This document shows, in pieces, positions 34,809-42,095 of a stretch of DNA of 42,095 nucleotides (position 1 is the stretch's first letter; the number at the start of each line of letters is the position of its first letter). Position numbers and translations under genes: made by a program. Source of the DNA: Phenylobacterium sp. (lineage in GTDB: Bacteria > Pseudomonadota > Alphaproteobacteria > Caulobacterales > Caulobacteraceae). A model generated the notes under the pieces. That model was not told the origin of the DNA, did not search any database, and saw only the letters and a program-made list of their open reading frames with translations. The stretch is taken from assembly GCF_004299445.1 (NCBI RefSeq), contig NZ_SCTC01000040.1, forward strand, positions 1 to 42,095, written 5' to 3'.

Positions 34809-35795
34809 TCAGGCGCTCACCGCCACGCGGCGGGCGTTCTTCTGTAGGACGTCCTCGGCCTGGCGCATGATGTTGGCCACCATGTCCTTGCAGGTCGGGA
34901 TGTCGTGGATCAGGCCCTGGCTCTGGCCGACGGTCCAGATGCCGCCGTCCGTGTCGCCCTGGCCCATCACGTTGGTCCGGCCACGGACGCCGGCCACCAG
35001 GTGGCGCACGTCCTCGATCGTCTTGGTCGGGTCCTGCTGGATCTTGACCACTTCCTCGGACACCGCGTTGCGGGCCACGCGGCTGGTGTTGCGCAGGGTG
35101 CGGTTGGTCAGTAGCGTGTCGCGCTCGGTGTTCTCGACGATCTTGCGCTTCACGTTCTCATGGATGGCGCACTCCTGGGTGGCCATGAAGCGGGTGCCCA
35201 TGTTGACCCCGTCGGCGCCCAGCATCAGCGCGGCGGCCAGGCTGCGACCGTCGGCCATGCCGCCCGAGGCGATCACCGGCACGTCGCCGATCGCGTCCAC
35301 CGTCGCCGGCAGCAGCACGATCAGGCCGATGTCATCCTCGCCGGGGTGGCCGGCGCACTCGAAGCCGTCGATCGAGATCACGTCCACGCCGTGCTTCACC
35401 GCCGAGACCGAGTGGCGAACGCTGGTGCACTTGTGGATCACCTTCACGCCGTTGGCCTTGAAGTCGGGCAGGTGGTCGACGGGCGCGCGGCCGGCGGTCT
35501 CCACGATCTTGATCCCGCTTTCGATGATCGCCCGGCGATACTCGTCATAGGGGATCGGGTTCAGCGACGGCAGCAGGGTGAGGTTCACACCGAACGGCTT
35601 GTCGGTCAGGTCCTTGCAGCGCTGGATTTCCTTGTGCAGCTCCTCGGCCGACTGGCTGTGGTGGGCGGTGATGAAGCCCAGCGCGCCGGCGTTGGCCACC
35701 GCGGCCACCAGCGGCGCATAGCCCACGCCCGTCATGCCGCCCATAATCAGCGGAGTCTCCACACCGAACATCTCGGTGATGCGCGTCTTGATCAT
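34809..35795 (-). CDS. Nitronate monooxygenase / NAD(P)H-dependent flavin oxidoreductase
   Basis: 328 residues of the 2-nitropropane-dioxygenase TIM-barrel family. Signatures are the opening PLIMGGMTGVGYAPLVAAVANAGALGF, split for reading, the FMN-binding AGHPGEDDIG and PVIASGGMADGRSLAAALMLGADGVNMGTRF (in two pieces). It probably oxidises nitronates or reduces unsaturated carbonyl compounds with FMN; the exact substrate is unknown. AAGGAA before ATG at 35795 supports the start. The gene is convergent with the PepSY gene across the hairpin cluster. Confidence 0.92.
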   Translation of the reverse strand: MIKTRITEMFGVETPLIMGGMTGVGYAPLVAAVANAGALGFITAHHSQSAEELHKEIQRCKDLTDKPFGVNLTLLPSLNPIPYDEYRRAIIESGIKIVETAGRAPVDHLPDFKANGVKVIHKCTSVRHSVSAVKHGVDVISIDGFECAGHPGEDDIGLIVLLPATVDAIGDVPVIASGGMADGRSLAAALMLGADGVNMGTRFMATQECAIHENVKRKIVENTERDTLLTNRTLRNTSRVARNAVSEEVVKIQQDPTKTIEDVRHLVAGVRGRTNVMGQGDTDGGIWTVGQSQGLIHDIPTCKDMVANIMRQAEDVLQKNARRVAVSA

Positions 35796-35900
35796 TGTCG
35801 TTTCCTTGCCCTCGGGACGGCCCTTGCGGCCATTCTGTCACGCCCAAACGCCGCCTGTCTTGCGGTGTGTCGGAGACAGTCCAGCAGGGGTGACGCGACG

Positions 35901-35942
35901 CGAAGCAAGCGGGGCGAAGCAAGCGGGGCAAACCAAGCGCGG
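35901..35942. repeat. Three tandem copies of a 14-bp unit
   Basis: CGAAGCAAGCGGGG at 35901-35914 and 35915-35928 is exact; the third copy at 35929-35942 (CAAACCAAGCGCGG) has several changes. It lies between the flavin oxidoreductase start and the glycosyltransferase-like stop, an otherwise featureless 173-bp gap. Confidence 0.85.
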
Positions 35943-35968
35943 CCACCGGCGTGGGCGCTGATGGCCGG

Positions 35969-36844
35969 CTAGTCGCGCTGCTCGCCGAGCCCGAGGTCCC
36001 GGCTGACCACGTCAAGCACGGCATCCCAATCGCCACCCCGCTCCTGTCGGATGAGCCGCATCTCGGGATACCAGGGCGAACGCACACCATCGCCCCAGCG
36101 CCAGTCCAGGCCTTCGCGGGGCAGGAGGACCCAACAGGGCTTCCCCATCGCGCCGGCCAGATGCGCGACGGACGTGTCCACGGCGATGACCAGATCCAGG
36201 CCTGCAACGATTTCGGCGGTGTCCTGGAAGTCGCGAGCGCCTGTGTTGGACGGTGAGAGGTCCAGCGCTCCAGGTAGGGTCTCTAACCGGGCGATCTGAT
36301 CTGGCGAGAGTGAGCGCAGCCTGTCGTTGAGATTTGCGGGGTTCCCACGAAGCGCCAAGCCGATCCGGTGCTGCGTGGGCTGCGCGGCGGCGTTCAGGTA
36401 GGTCGCTGGCGGGATGGTTTCCGGCGTCGTGCGACAGCGATACGGAAGGGACGGCCCCAACACCCAAGCGTCAGCCCGGGGCAGCGGCGTGCGTCCACTG
36501 GCTGGGATAACCTGCAGCCCCGCTGAGCCGAACAGCCGGGCCAGGCTCGGATGGCACAACAGAAACACGGTGATCCCTTGCGCCTCGAGCCACGGGGCGT
36601 AGCGCGCAAACATGATCTGATCGCCCAGCCCCTGCTCTGGCAGGATGAGCAGAGAGCGGATCGGTGAGCCGTCCCATTCCGGAAAGCTGAGCGTCGGGCG
36701 GCCTTCCGGCCTCCCGCCCATGTGGACAGGGCGGGTTTCATACAGGCGGAAGCCTAGCTCGTAGTCGCCCTTCGCAAGCAAGGCCATGCCGGCGCGCCAA
36801 TGCTCACTTGGCGGAAGCACAGTTCTTTGTCCCATCCCACTCAT
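35969..36844 (-). CDS. Short glycosyltransferase-9-like protein with one TPR-like helix pair
   Basis: 291 residues. The start has WRAGMALLAKGDYELGFRLYETR, the last TPR-like unit seen at the C-terminal edge of large TPR-glycosyltransferase proteins, then LLILPEQGLGDQIMFARY and the GT9-like core AGLDLVIAVDTSVAHLAGAMGKPCWVLLP, split for reading, ending in SPWYPEMRLIRQ and GDW. The core resembles ADP-heptose-type transferases. Most relatives carry many TPR repeats ahead of this part, so the gene may be a truncated or minimal form. ATG at 36844 has no clear ribosome site; ATG at 36835 is an alternative. It ends close to the tandem repeats. Confidence 0.78.
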   Translation of the reverse strand: MSGMGQRTVLPPSEHWRAGMALLAKGDYELGFRLYETRPVHMGGRPEGRPTLSFPEWDGSPIRSLLILPEQGLGDQIMFARYAPWLEAQGITVFLLCHPSLARLFGSAGLQVIPASGRTPLPRADAWVLGPSLPYRCRTTPETIPPATYLNAAAQPTQHRIGLALRGNPANLNDRLRSLSPDQIARLETLPGALDLSPSNTGARDFQDTAEIVAGLDLVIAVDTSVAHLAGAMGKPCWVLLPREGLDWRWGDGVRSPWYPEMRLIRQERGGDWDAVLDVVSRDLGLGEQRD

Positions 36845-37075
36845 CTAGCAGGGGAGCCTGCGATTGCGCATCCCATCGCAGCCGATTGGATCGCCGAACT
36901 ACCGTTCGTCCCGATCCTGGAGGGTGGTTCGCTTGACGGCGAACAGCGGCTCTATGCGGCGGCCATTGAACGCGCCGCCCGCCTGGGGGCCCGCGCGAGA
37001 GAGACAGCCGCGGATCATCGGCAGTGATAGGCCATCCGGCCGTGAGGCCGAATTTCCAATAGAGTCAGAGAAGGC

Positions 37076-37165
37076 TGGCGGAGAGGGTGGGATTCGAACC
37101 CACGATACCCTTTCGAGTACGCCGCATTTCGAGTGCGGTACTTTCAACCACTCAGCCACCTCTCC
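37076..37165 (-). tRNA. tRNA-Ser (anticodon CGA)
   Basis: Read on the minus strand, the 90-nt RNA starts GGAGAGG, has the D-arm GCTGAGTGGTTGAAAG, the anticodon loop CTCGAAA (anticodon CGA at 37131-37129), a long variable arm as in serine tRNAs, the T-loop GGTTCGAATCC and the encoded CCA at 37078-37076. It reads TCG codons. No gene lies between 36845 and it (231 bp). Confidence 0.97.
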
Positions 37166-37261
37166 AGAGCCGGCGCGGGCCGCCCGCTAAGGGGCCCGCT
37201 GAGCGAGGGCGCGTTCTACTCATCTCGCCCCGACTGCGCAACTGCGTTCTGACGTCGCGTT

Positions 37262-37684
37262 TCAGCGGGGGTAGAGGACCATCTGGGTGCAGCGGAAAGC
37301 CGCGACCGTCTTGCCGGTGGTCTCGTTGATGGCTTCGGCGTCCCAAACCTGGGTCATGCGCCCGCCGTGAAGAAGGCGGGCCTCGCAAGAGACGGTCTCC
37401 CCCACCTTGGCCGTGCCCAGGTAGTTGGTCTTGATCTCGATGGTTGTGAAGCCGCTGGCGCCCTCGGGAAGCGAGGCCACACAGCCATAGCCGCAGGCGC
37501 TGTCGACCAGCGCCACGACCGCGGCGGCGTGCATGAAGCCGTTGGCGGCCATGTGCGCCTTCTCGACGGTGAAGCGGCCGCGGGCGCGACCGTTGGCGAC
37601 CTCGTCCCATGCGATGCCCAGGATTCCGGGCAGCGTGCCTTCCTGGCGGGCGGTGAACAGGGCGGCCTGGTTGCCTTCGAGCAT
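37262..37684 (-). CDS. PaaI-type hotdog thioesterase
   Basis: 140 residues of the hotdog fold. The core helix NGFMHAAAVVALVDSACGYGC is the PaaI/YdiI type with the catalytic acid (Asp) near its middle, followed by IKTNYLGTAKVGETVSCEARLLHGG. It should hydrolyse an acyl-CoA, perhaps aryl- or side-chain-type. ATG at 37684 has AAGGA eight bases upstream; an ATG six codons upstream lacks a ribosome site. It is divergent from the acyl-CoA ligase across 147 bases and may act in the same acyl-CoA pathway. Confidence 0.88.
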   Translation of the reverse strand: MLEGNQAALFTARQEGTLPGILGIAWDEVANGRARGRFTVEKAHMAANGFMHAAAVVALVDSACGYGCVASLPEGASGFTTIEIKTNYLGTAKVGETVSCEARLLHGGRMTQVWDAEAINETTGKTVAAFRCTQMVLYPR

Positions 37685-37831
37685 CTGGCGGGTCCTTCGC
37701 ATGGCAGTCGCGAGGGACATGGGGAGCTGACGCTGCGACAACCAAGTCCAGGGACTGAACCGCCGCTTGCCTGTGGCTGCGCAGGGCCCAGATTGTCGGG
37801 CGGCGCCGACGTGCGCGCCGTGGAGGTCCGT

Positions 37832-39316
37832 ATGTCCGAAGCGCTGCCCGAAATGATCTCGCTGGGCGCCAAGCTGGCCCAGCATGCGCGGACCCAGGGC
37901 GACAGGCCGGCGATCAGTTGCGGGGCCGAGACCCTGACCTACGCCCAGCTGCATGGGCGCTCGAACCGGATGGCGCGCGGGCTGGCGGCCAAGGGCGTCA
38001 GGTTCGGCGACCTCGTCACCATCGGCTTCCCCAACAGCGTCGACTTCGCGACCGCGGCCTATGCCGTATGGAAGCTGGGCGCCACGCCGCAGCCGGTGTC
38101 GTTCCGCCTGCCCCGGGGCGAGCTGGCGGCGATCGTCGAGCTGGCGAAGTCGCCGGTCGTGATCGCCGACTTCGACCACGTGCTGGACGTCCCCGTTCTG
38201 AAGGCCGCCGACATCCTGGCGCTCAGCGACGACGAGAGCGACCTGCCAGATCTCGTCCCCCCGATCCTGAAGGCGCCCACCAGCGGCGGCTCCACCGGCC
38301 GGCCGAAGCTGATCCTGGCCGGACAGCCGGGTGTGGCGGCCAAGGAGACCCCCGAGGTGGGCGGCTTCCGCCTCCGGCCGGTCGACACCGTGCTGATCCC
38401 GGCGCCGCTCTACCACAACGCCCCCTTCGGCATGCTGACCTCGGCCACCAGCCTGGGCGCGCATGTGATCCTGACGCCGCGCTTCGATCCCGAGGGCACG
38501 CTGAAGGAGATCCAGAGCCGCAAGGCCACGTGGGTCTACCTGGTGCCCACAATGATGAACCGCATCTGGCACCTGCCCGAGTCGGTGCGGTCGGCCTACG
38601 ACCTGTCGACGGTGGAGACGCTCTGGCACATGGCGGCGCCCTGCCCCGCCTGGCTGAAGGAGGCCTTCATCCACTGGATCGCACCCGGCGAGGTGATGGA
38701 GCTCTACGCCGGCACCGAGGCCCAGGCGGTCACCATCATCACCGGCTCGGAATGGCTGACCCACCGGGGCTCGGTGGGCAAGGTGACGATCGGCGAGATG
38801 AAGGTGCTGGGCGAGGACGGCGCCGAGCTGCCGCCCGGCGAGGTGGGCGAGATCTACATGCGCCGCGCCGCCGGCACGCCCGAGACCTACAAGTATGTGG
38901 GCGCCACGGCCAAGGTGAGCGCCGACGGCTGGGAGAGCCTGGGGGACCTGGGCTACTTCGACGCCGAGGGCTACCTCTACCTGGCCGACAGGCGCACCGA
39001 CATGATCCTGGTGGGCGGCTCCAACGTCTATCCCGCCGAGATCGAGGCGGCGCTGGACGAGCATCCGGCGGTGGAGTCCTGCGCCGTCATCGGCCTGCCC
39101 GACGACGACCTCGGCGCCCGCATCCACGCCATCGTCAACGCCAAGGGCCAGGTCAGCGCCGACGACCTGAGGGCCCACGTGAAGGATCGCCTGGTCAGCT
39201 ACAAGCAGCCGCGCTCGTACGAGTTCGTCGATGAGCCCGTCCGCGACGACGCCGGCAAGGTGCGCCGCACTGCGCTGCGCGACGCCCGCGTCGCGGCGGC
39301 CAAGACGACGGCGTAG
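37832..39316 (+). CDS. Acyl-CoA ligase (bile-acid/aryl-CoA-ligase-like)
   Basis: 494 residues of the AMP-forming ligase family. The phosphate-binding motif is SGGSTGRPK, the second motif ELYAGTEAQ, then GDLGYFDAEGYLYLADRRTDM, the hinge, and VGGSNVYPAEIE with the catalytic Lys candidate in GKVRRTAL. The layout matches bile-acid and fatty- or aryl-CoA ligases. It would activate a carboxylic acid with ATP and CoA, supplying the thiolase-like protein next. GGAGG five bases before ATG at 37832 fixes the start. The gap to the next start is 75 bases, so it is likely one operon with the thiolase-like and DUF35 genes. Confidence 0.92.
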   Translation: MSEALPEMISLGAKLAQHARTQGDRPAISCGAETLTYAQLHGRSNRMARGLAAKGVRFGDLVTIGFPNSVDFATAAYAVWKLGATPQPVSFRLPRGELAAIVELAKSPVVIADFDHVLDVPVLKAADILALSDDESDLPDLVPPILKAPTSGGSTGRPKLILAGQPGVAAKETPEVGGFRLRPVDTVLIPAPLYHNAPFGMLTSATSLGAHVILTPRFDPEGTLKEIQSRKATWVYLVPTMMNRIWHLPESVRSAYDLSTVETLWHMAAPCPAWLKEAFIHWIAPGEVMELYAGTEAQAVTIITGSEWLTHRGSVGKVTIGEMKVLGEDGAELPPGEVGEIYMRRAAGTPETYKYVGATAKVSADGWESLGDLGYFDAEGYLYLADRRTDMILVGGSNVYPAEIEAALDEHPAVESCAVIGLPDDDLGARIHAIVNAKGQVSADDLRAHVKDRLVSYKQPRSYEFVDEPVRDDAGKVRRTALRDARVAAAKTTA

Positions 39317-39391
39317 GAGGCCTTGGTTCACCCGAGGCGCCCCTGCTATCGATGGCGCATTCGAACGAACGGGATGGAGGGCGTGCAGGCC

Positions 39392-40588
39392 ATGAGCATC
39401 AAGGGCAAGGCCTATGTGATGGGGGCCTACGAGCACCCGACGCGTGACGCCCCCGACAAGACCACGGCCCAGCTGCACGCCGAGAGCGCCAAGGGCGCGC
39501 TGGAGGACGCGGGCCTCAGCTTCGACGACGTCGACGCCTACTTCTGCGCGGGCGACGCGCCGGGCTTCGGCGCCATGTCGATGGTCGACTACATGGGCCT
39601 GAGGAACGTCCGCCACACCGACACCACCGAGACCGGCGGGTCGTCCTACCTCGTCCACCTGAACCATGCCTGCCAGGCGATCGCGGCGGGCAAGGTCAAT
39701 GTGGCGCTGATCACCCTGGCCGGCCGGCCCCGCAACGGCGGCGGGCGGCCCGGCGGGCCGGGCGGCGGCGGCGGCAAGCCTGGCGCGCTGTCGGACGGCG
39801 CACCCGAGGCCGGCTTCGAGAACATCTACGGCGGCTCGACCCACAACACCTACGGCATGTGCGCCATGCGCCACATGTACGAGTACGGCACCACGTCGGA
39901 GCAGCTGGCCTGGATCAAGGTGGCCGCCAGCCACCACGCCCAGTGGAACGAGCACGCCTTCCTCAAGAACGTGGTGACGGTCGAGGATGTGGTCAACAGC
40001 CGCATGATCGCCGACCCGCTGCACCTGCTGGACTGCTGCGTCGTCACCGACGGCGGCGGCGCGGTGATCGTCACCTCGCCCGAGGTGGCCCGCTCGCTGA
40101 ACCGCCCCAAGGTGAAGGTGCTGGGCGCGGCCGAGGCGCCCAAGATGCCCTTGGGCGGCCAGGAGCTCGATCTCACCTACTGCGGCGCCGTCTGGACCGG
40201 CCCGCCGACGTTCGCCGAGGCCGGGGTCACCCACGCCGACATCAAGTACGCCTCGATCTACGACAGCTTCACCATCACCGTGCTGATGACCCTGGAGGAC
40301 CTGGGCTTCTGCAAGAAGGGCGAGGGCGGCAGGTTCGTGGCCGACGGCAACCTGATCTCGGGCGTCGGCAAGCTGCCGTTCAACACCGACGGCGGCGGCC
40401 TCTGCAACAACCACCCCACCAACCGCGGCGGGATCACCAAGATCATCGAGACCGTCCGCCAGCTGCGCGGCGAGGCCCACCCCAAGGTGCAGGTGCCCAA
40501 CTGCGACATCGCCCTGGCCCACGGCACGGGCGGCTCGCTGGGCGTCCGCCACGCAGCGGCGACCGTCATCATGGAACGGGAGGCCTGA
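39392..40588 (+). CDS. Thiolase-fold protein lacking both catalytic cysteines, likely aldolase or other lyase
   Basis: 398 residues of the SCP2-thiolase-like group. The expected nucleophilic cysteine site is TGGSSYLVHL (residues 81-90), with Gly82-Gly83-Ser84-Ser85 in place of a Cys-containing motif. The C-terminal Cys-Gly-Gly motif is replaced by AHGTGGSLG. The conserved His region remains as CNNHPTNRGG. A Gly-rich insert (about 116-131) is unusual. In known proteins this loss marks non-thiolase members such as the steroid retro-aldolase Ltp2, which works with a DUF35 partner like the one encoded four bases downstream. ATG at 39392 is used; an upstream ATG at 39374 is possible. Confidence 0.88.
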   Translation: MSIKGKAYVMGAYEHPTRDAPDKTTAQLHAESAKGALEDAGLSFDDVDAYFCAGDAPGFGAMSMVDYMGLRNVRHTDTTETGGSSYLVHLNHACQAIAAGKVNVALITLAGRPRNGGGRPGGPGGGGGKPGALSDGAPEAGFENIYGGSTHNTYGMCAMRHMYEYGTTSEQLAWIKVAASHHAQWNEHAFLKNVVTVEDVVNSRMIADPLHLLDCCVVTDGGGAVIVTSPEVARSLNRPKVKVLGAAEAPKMPLGGQELDLTYCGAVWTGPPTFAEAGVTHADIKYASIYDSFTITVLMTLEDLGFCKKGEGGRFVADGNLISGVGKLPFNTDGGGLCNNHPTNRGGITKIIETVRQLRGEAHPKVQVPNCDIALAHGTGGSLGVRHAAATVIMEREA

Positions 40589-40591
40589 GAA

Positions 40592-40999
40592 GTGTCCGAG
40601 ACCACCGACCTGATGACCCGCCCCATCCCCGCGCCCGCCGTGACGCTGGAGACCAAGCCGTTCTTCGACGCCGCCGCCGAGGGCCGCTTCCTCATCAAGC
40701 GCTGCACCGCCTGCGGCAAGGCCCACTGGTACCCGCGCTCGATGTGCCCCTACTGCCACTCGGACGCCACCGTCTGGGAGGAGAGCCCGGGCACGGCCAC
40801 GATCTACACCTATTCGGTCATGTGGCGCTCGCCCACCGGCCCCTACGCCATCGGCTATGTCACCCTCGACGAGGGCCCGGCGATGATGACCAACTTCGTC
40901 GACGTCGCCCCCGATGCGCTGAAGATCGGCATGAAGGTCAAGGTGAAGTTCCAGCCGACCGAGGGCGGCCCGCCCGTGCCGGTGTTCGTCCCGGCCTAG
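40592..40999 (+). CDS. DUF35 zinc-ribbon/OB-fold protein, thiolase partner
   Basis: 135 residues. A rubredoxin-like zinc ribbon has Cys38, 41, 52 and 55 (CTACGKAHWYPRSMCPYC), followed by the OB-fold with GTATIYTYSVMWRSPTGPYAIGYVTLDEGP. DUF35 proteins form a stable complex with adjacent thiolase-fold subunits and help hold CoA; the ChsH2-Ltp2 retro-aldolase is the known case. The start is GTG with GGGAGG eight bases upstream, four bases after the thiolase-like stop. The stop TAG overlaps, by four bases, the stop of the opposite-strand gene (shared CTAG). Confidence 0.93.
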   Translation: MSETTDLMTRPIPAPAVTLETKPFFDAAAEGRFLIKRCTACGKAHWYPRSMCPYCHSDATVWEESPGTATIYTYSVMWRSPTGPYAIGYVTLDEGPAMMTNFVDVAPDALKIGMKVKVKFQPTEGGPPVPVFVPA

Positions 41000-41541
41000 C
41001 CCTGCGACGACGCCAGCGTCGCGATGAGCGCCTCGGCGTCGCGCGGACGGGTCACCCGGTGCTTCGCCAGGTGCGCCAGCGCCGGGTCGTCGAACATCGC
41101 GCCATAGTCGCGGCGGCGCCGGGCGTAGGTGTCCCAGGCCCAGCGGATAGGGTGCTCCTTGTCCAGCCAGCGGGCGAAGGTCTCGGTGTTGCCGGTGCCG
41201 GGCCAAAGCTCGTCGCCCGTCCACGCGCGGGCGAACGAGCGGCGCAGCACGCGGGCCATGACGAGCGCCTTCGGATAGTCCAGCCACACCCCATGCGTCG
41301 CCCGCGCCAGCACCAGGGGCCGCACCTTCGAATAGTTGCCGCAGCTGACCCACGCCTCGCCGGCCACAGCCTCGGCCACGCGGCGGCGGAATTCATCGGG
41401 ATCGTGGGCGTTCAGGTCCTTCCACCCGGCCTGCCAGTTGATGGCGTCCAGCTCGATATGGCGCGCGCCGAGCGCCTTCGCGAGCGCGGCCGCGAAGGTG
41501 GTCTTCCCCGATCCTGACGTGCCGATGACCGCAACGCGCAT
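40996..41541 (-). CDS. P-loop NTPase, adenylate-kinase-like (topology-modulation type)
   Basis: 181 residues. The Walker A motif is GTSGSGKT (7-14, Lys13); an HIELDAINW segment follows, as in small nucleoside/shikimate-kinase-like proteins of the topology-modulation group. The LDxxNW stretch and the later DYPKALVMARVLRR fit that family. The natural substrate is unknown. ATG at 41541 has GGAG six bases upstream; an ATG four codons upstream is possible. It converges on the DUF35 gene with overlapping stop codons. Confidence 0.82.
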   Translation of the reverse strand: MRVAVIGTSGSGKTTFAAALAKALGARHIELDAINWQAGWKDLNAHDPDEFRRRVAEAVAGEAWVSCGNYSKVRPLVLARATHGVWLDYPKALVMARVLRRSFARAWTGDELWPGTGNTETFARWLDKEHPIRWAWDTYARRRRDYGAMFDDPALAHLAKHRVTRPRDAEALIATLASSQG

Positions 41542-41602
41542 GGGCGGCTCCATAGACCGGGCGACCCACCGCGGCCAACCCCGGCCCGGGGGCGCGAGCG
41601 CC

Positions 41603-42088
41603 TCAGCTGGTGTCGTCGTCGCAGTCCCACGACGGCAGGTCCATGGGCGGGGCCAGTCGGCCGCCGCCGGCGGGCGGCGACGGGGCCGCGGGCGAGGCCG
41701 CCCTTTCGCCCGCTCCGGGGCCCAGCCCGTGGCGAGCCTTGAAGGCGGCGACGATGGCCGCGGCGGCGGCCGAGCCCGCGGCCACGGCGGCCGGGTCGTC
41801 CGGCTCGTCCCCCGCCCCGTCTTCGCCGCCGTCCGCCTCGTCGTCGTCGTCGTCCTCGTCGTTCCAGCCCCACGCCTCGCGGAAGAAGCGCGACCGGCGG
41901 CGCAGCGCGGCGGGGACGTAGCGCCGGATCGGCTCGCCCGAGAGGCCCAGCAGGCCCGCGATCCGCTCGATCTGGGCCTCGACCGGCTCGTCGGCGAAGC
42001 CCTCGTCCAGGGCCTCGGCGTCCAGGCGCTCGTGCAGATCGCCCGTGGCGACCTCGGCGTCGTGGGGGTCGAGCTCGGTCCAGATCAT
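41603..42088 (-). CDS. Acidic low-complexity protein of unknown function (start may be outside)
   Basis: About 161 residues from the ATG at 42088, only seven bases from the window edge, so the true start may lie beyond it. The first 75 residues look folded (HERLDAEALDEGFADEPVEAQIERIAGLLGLSGEPIRRYV, split in reading), the middle is a DEDDDDDEADGGEDG-type acidic stretch, and the C-terminal third is Ala/Pro/Gly-rich, ending DLPSWDCDDDTS. I do not recognise the family. Confidence 0.55.
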   Translation of the reverse strand: MIWTELDPHDAEVATGDLHERLDAEALDEGFADEPVEAQIERIAGLLGLSGEPIRRYVPAALRRRSRFFREAWGWNDEDDDDDEADGGEDGAGDEPDDPAAVAAGSAAAAAIVAAFKARHGLGPGAGERAASPAAPSPPAGGGRLAPPMDLPSWDCDDDTS

Positions 42089-42095
42089 CCGGTCC

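Noticed and set aside
36845..37027. Possible small gene in the gap before tRNA-Ser (LYAAAIERAARLGAR in one frame)
   Set aside because: No start codon with a ribosome site in that frame; the other frame runs through the tRNA.
36899..37159. Minus-strand frame reading MAEWLKVPHSKCG
   Set aside because: This is the usual false protein made by translating a serine tRNA gene.
37262..41353. A 1363-codon open frame on the minus strand, crossing the acyl-CoA ligase, thiolase-like and DUF35 genes
   Set aside because: Long antisense frames are expected at this GC content. Only the last 140 residues (the hotdog protein) show a real family; the rest is His/Gly/Ala/Arg-rich and matches nothing.

Overview
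The window is about 42 kb of very GC-rich, densely packed chromosome from an alphaproteobacterium, most likely a member of the Caulobacteraceae (Caulobacter or Phenylobacterium type). This is inferred from the strong G/C third-position bias, the Usg-family protein, the TonB-receptor/PepSY iron locus, the many lipoproteins and exported proteins, the GANTC sites, and the short palindromic intergenic repeats of the TCATCCCGG and CTCCCC-GGGGAG kinds. I see no insertion sequence, prophage, CRISPR array or integrase; it reads as ordinary core and accessory chromosome. No gene-free stretch exceeds 300 bp; the longest, 4503-4742 and 36845-37075, hold nothing I can defend as a gene.

Region 1-5519: the end of an unidentified protein, a SOUL haem-binding-like protein, a complete ydbH-ynbE-ydbL set (an intermembrane lipid-transport bridge with its outer-membrane lipoprotein and periplasmic helper), and an RhlG-like short-chain reductase. 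Region 5580-9225: a divergent promoter region with a perfect palindrome, then fadB- and fadA-type genes for fatty-acid beta-oxidation, closed by a strong terminator. Region 9259-14983: a YceI protein, a lipidated PQQ/haem alcohol dehydrogenase, and a three-gene redox set (rubrerythrin, two-cluster Fe-S heterodisulfide-reductase-like protein, DUF3501) with a hairpin repeat between its first two genes.

Region 15046-20714: a membrane-anchored PAF-acetylhydrolase-like esterase, an AlkB-like dioxygenase, a small exported protein, a methyltransferase that oddly carries a lipoprotein signal, and a translationally coupled luciferase-like monooxygenase and alpha/beta hydrolase. Region 20853-23701: a three-subunit GMC dehydrogenase (small Tat-type subunit, FAD/Fe-S subunit, mono-haem cytochrome c) preceded by a run of 13 G at the ribosome-binding site. 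Region 23800-28832: DUF2061, Dps, an erythromycin-esterase-family protein, a NudK-like Nudix enzyme, Usg, an orphan oligopeptide-binding lipoprotein and a glycine-zipper protein.

Region 28959-34710: two adjacent MFS transporters, then a Fur-box-like palindrome, a TonB-dependent receptor and a PepSY membrane reductase, which together look like an iron-chelate uptake system. Region 34809-42095: a nitronate-monooxygenase-like flavoprotein, a short glycosyltransferase-9-like protein, tRNA-Ser(CGA), then a hotdog thioesterase divergent from an acyl-CoA ligase, a thiolase-fold protein lacking both catalytic cysteines, and a DUF35 partner. That last trio resembles the steroid side-chain retro-aldolase (Ltp2-ChsH2) arrangement. 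A P-loop kinase-like protein and an acidic unknown end the window.

The strongest candidates for under-described biology are the rubrerythrin/Fe-S/DUF3501 set, the cysteine-less thiolase/DUF35 cluster, the lipoprotein-type methyltransferase, the palindrome inside a 20-bp promoter spacer before fadB, and the poly-G tract.
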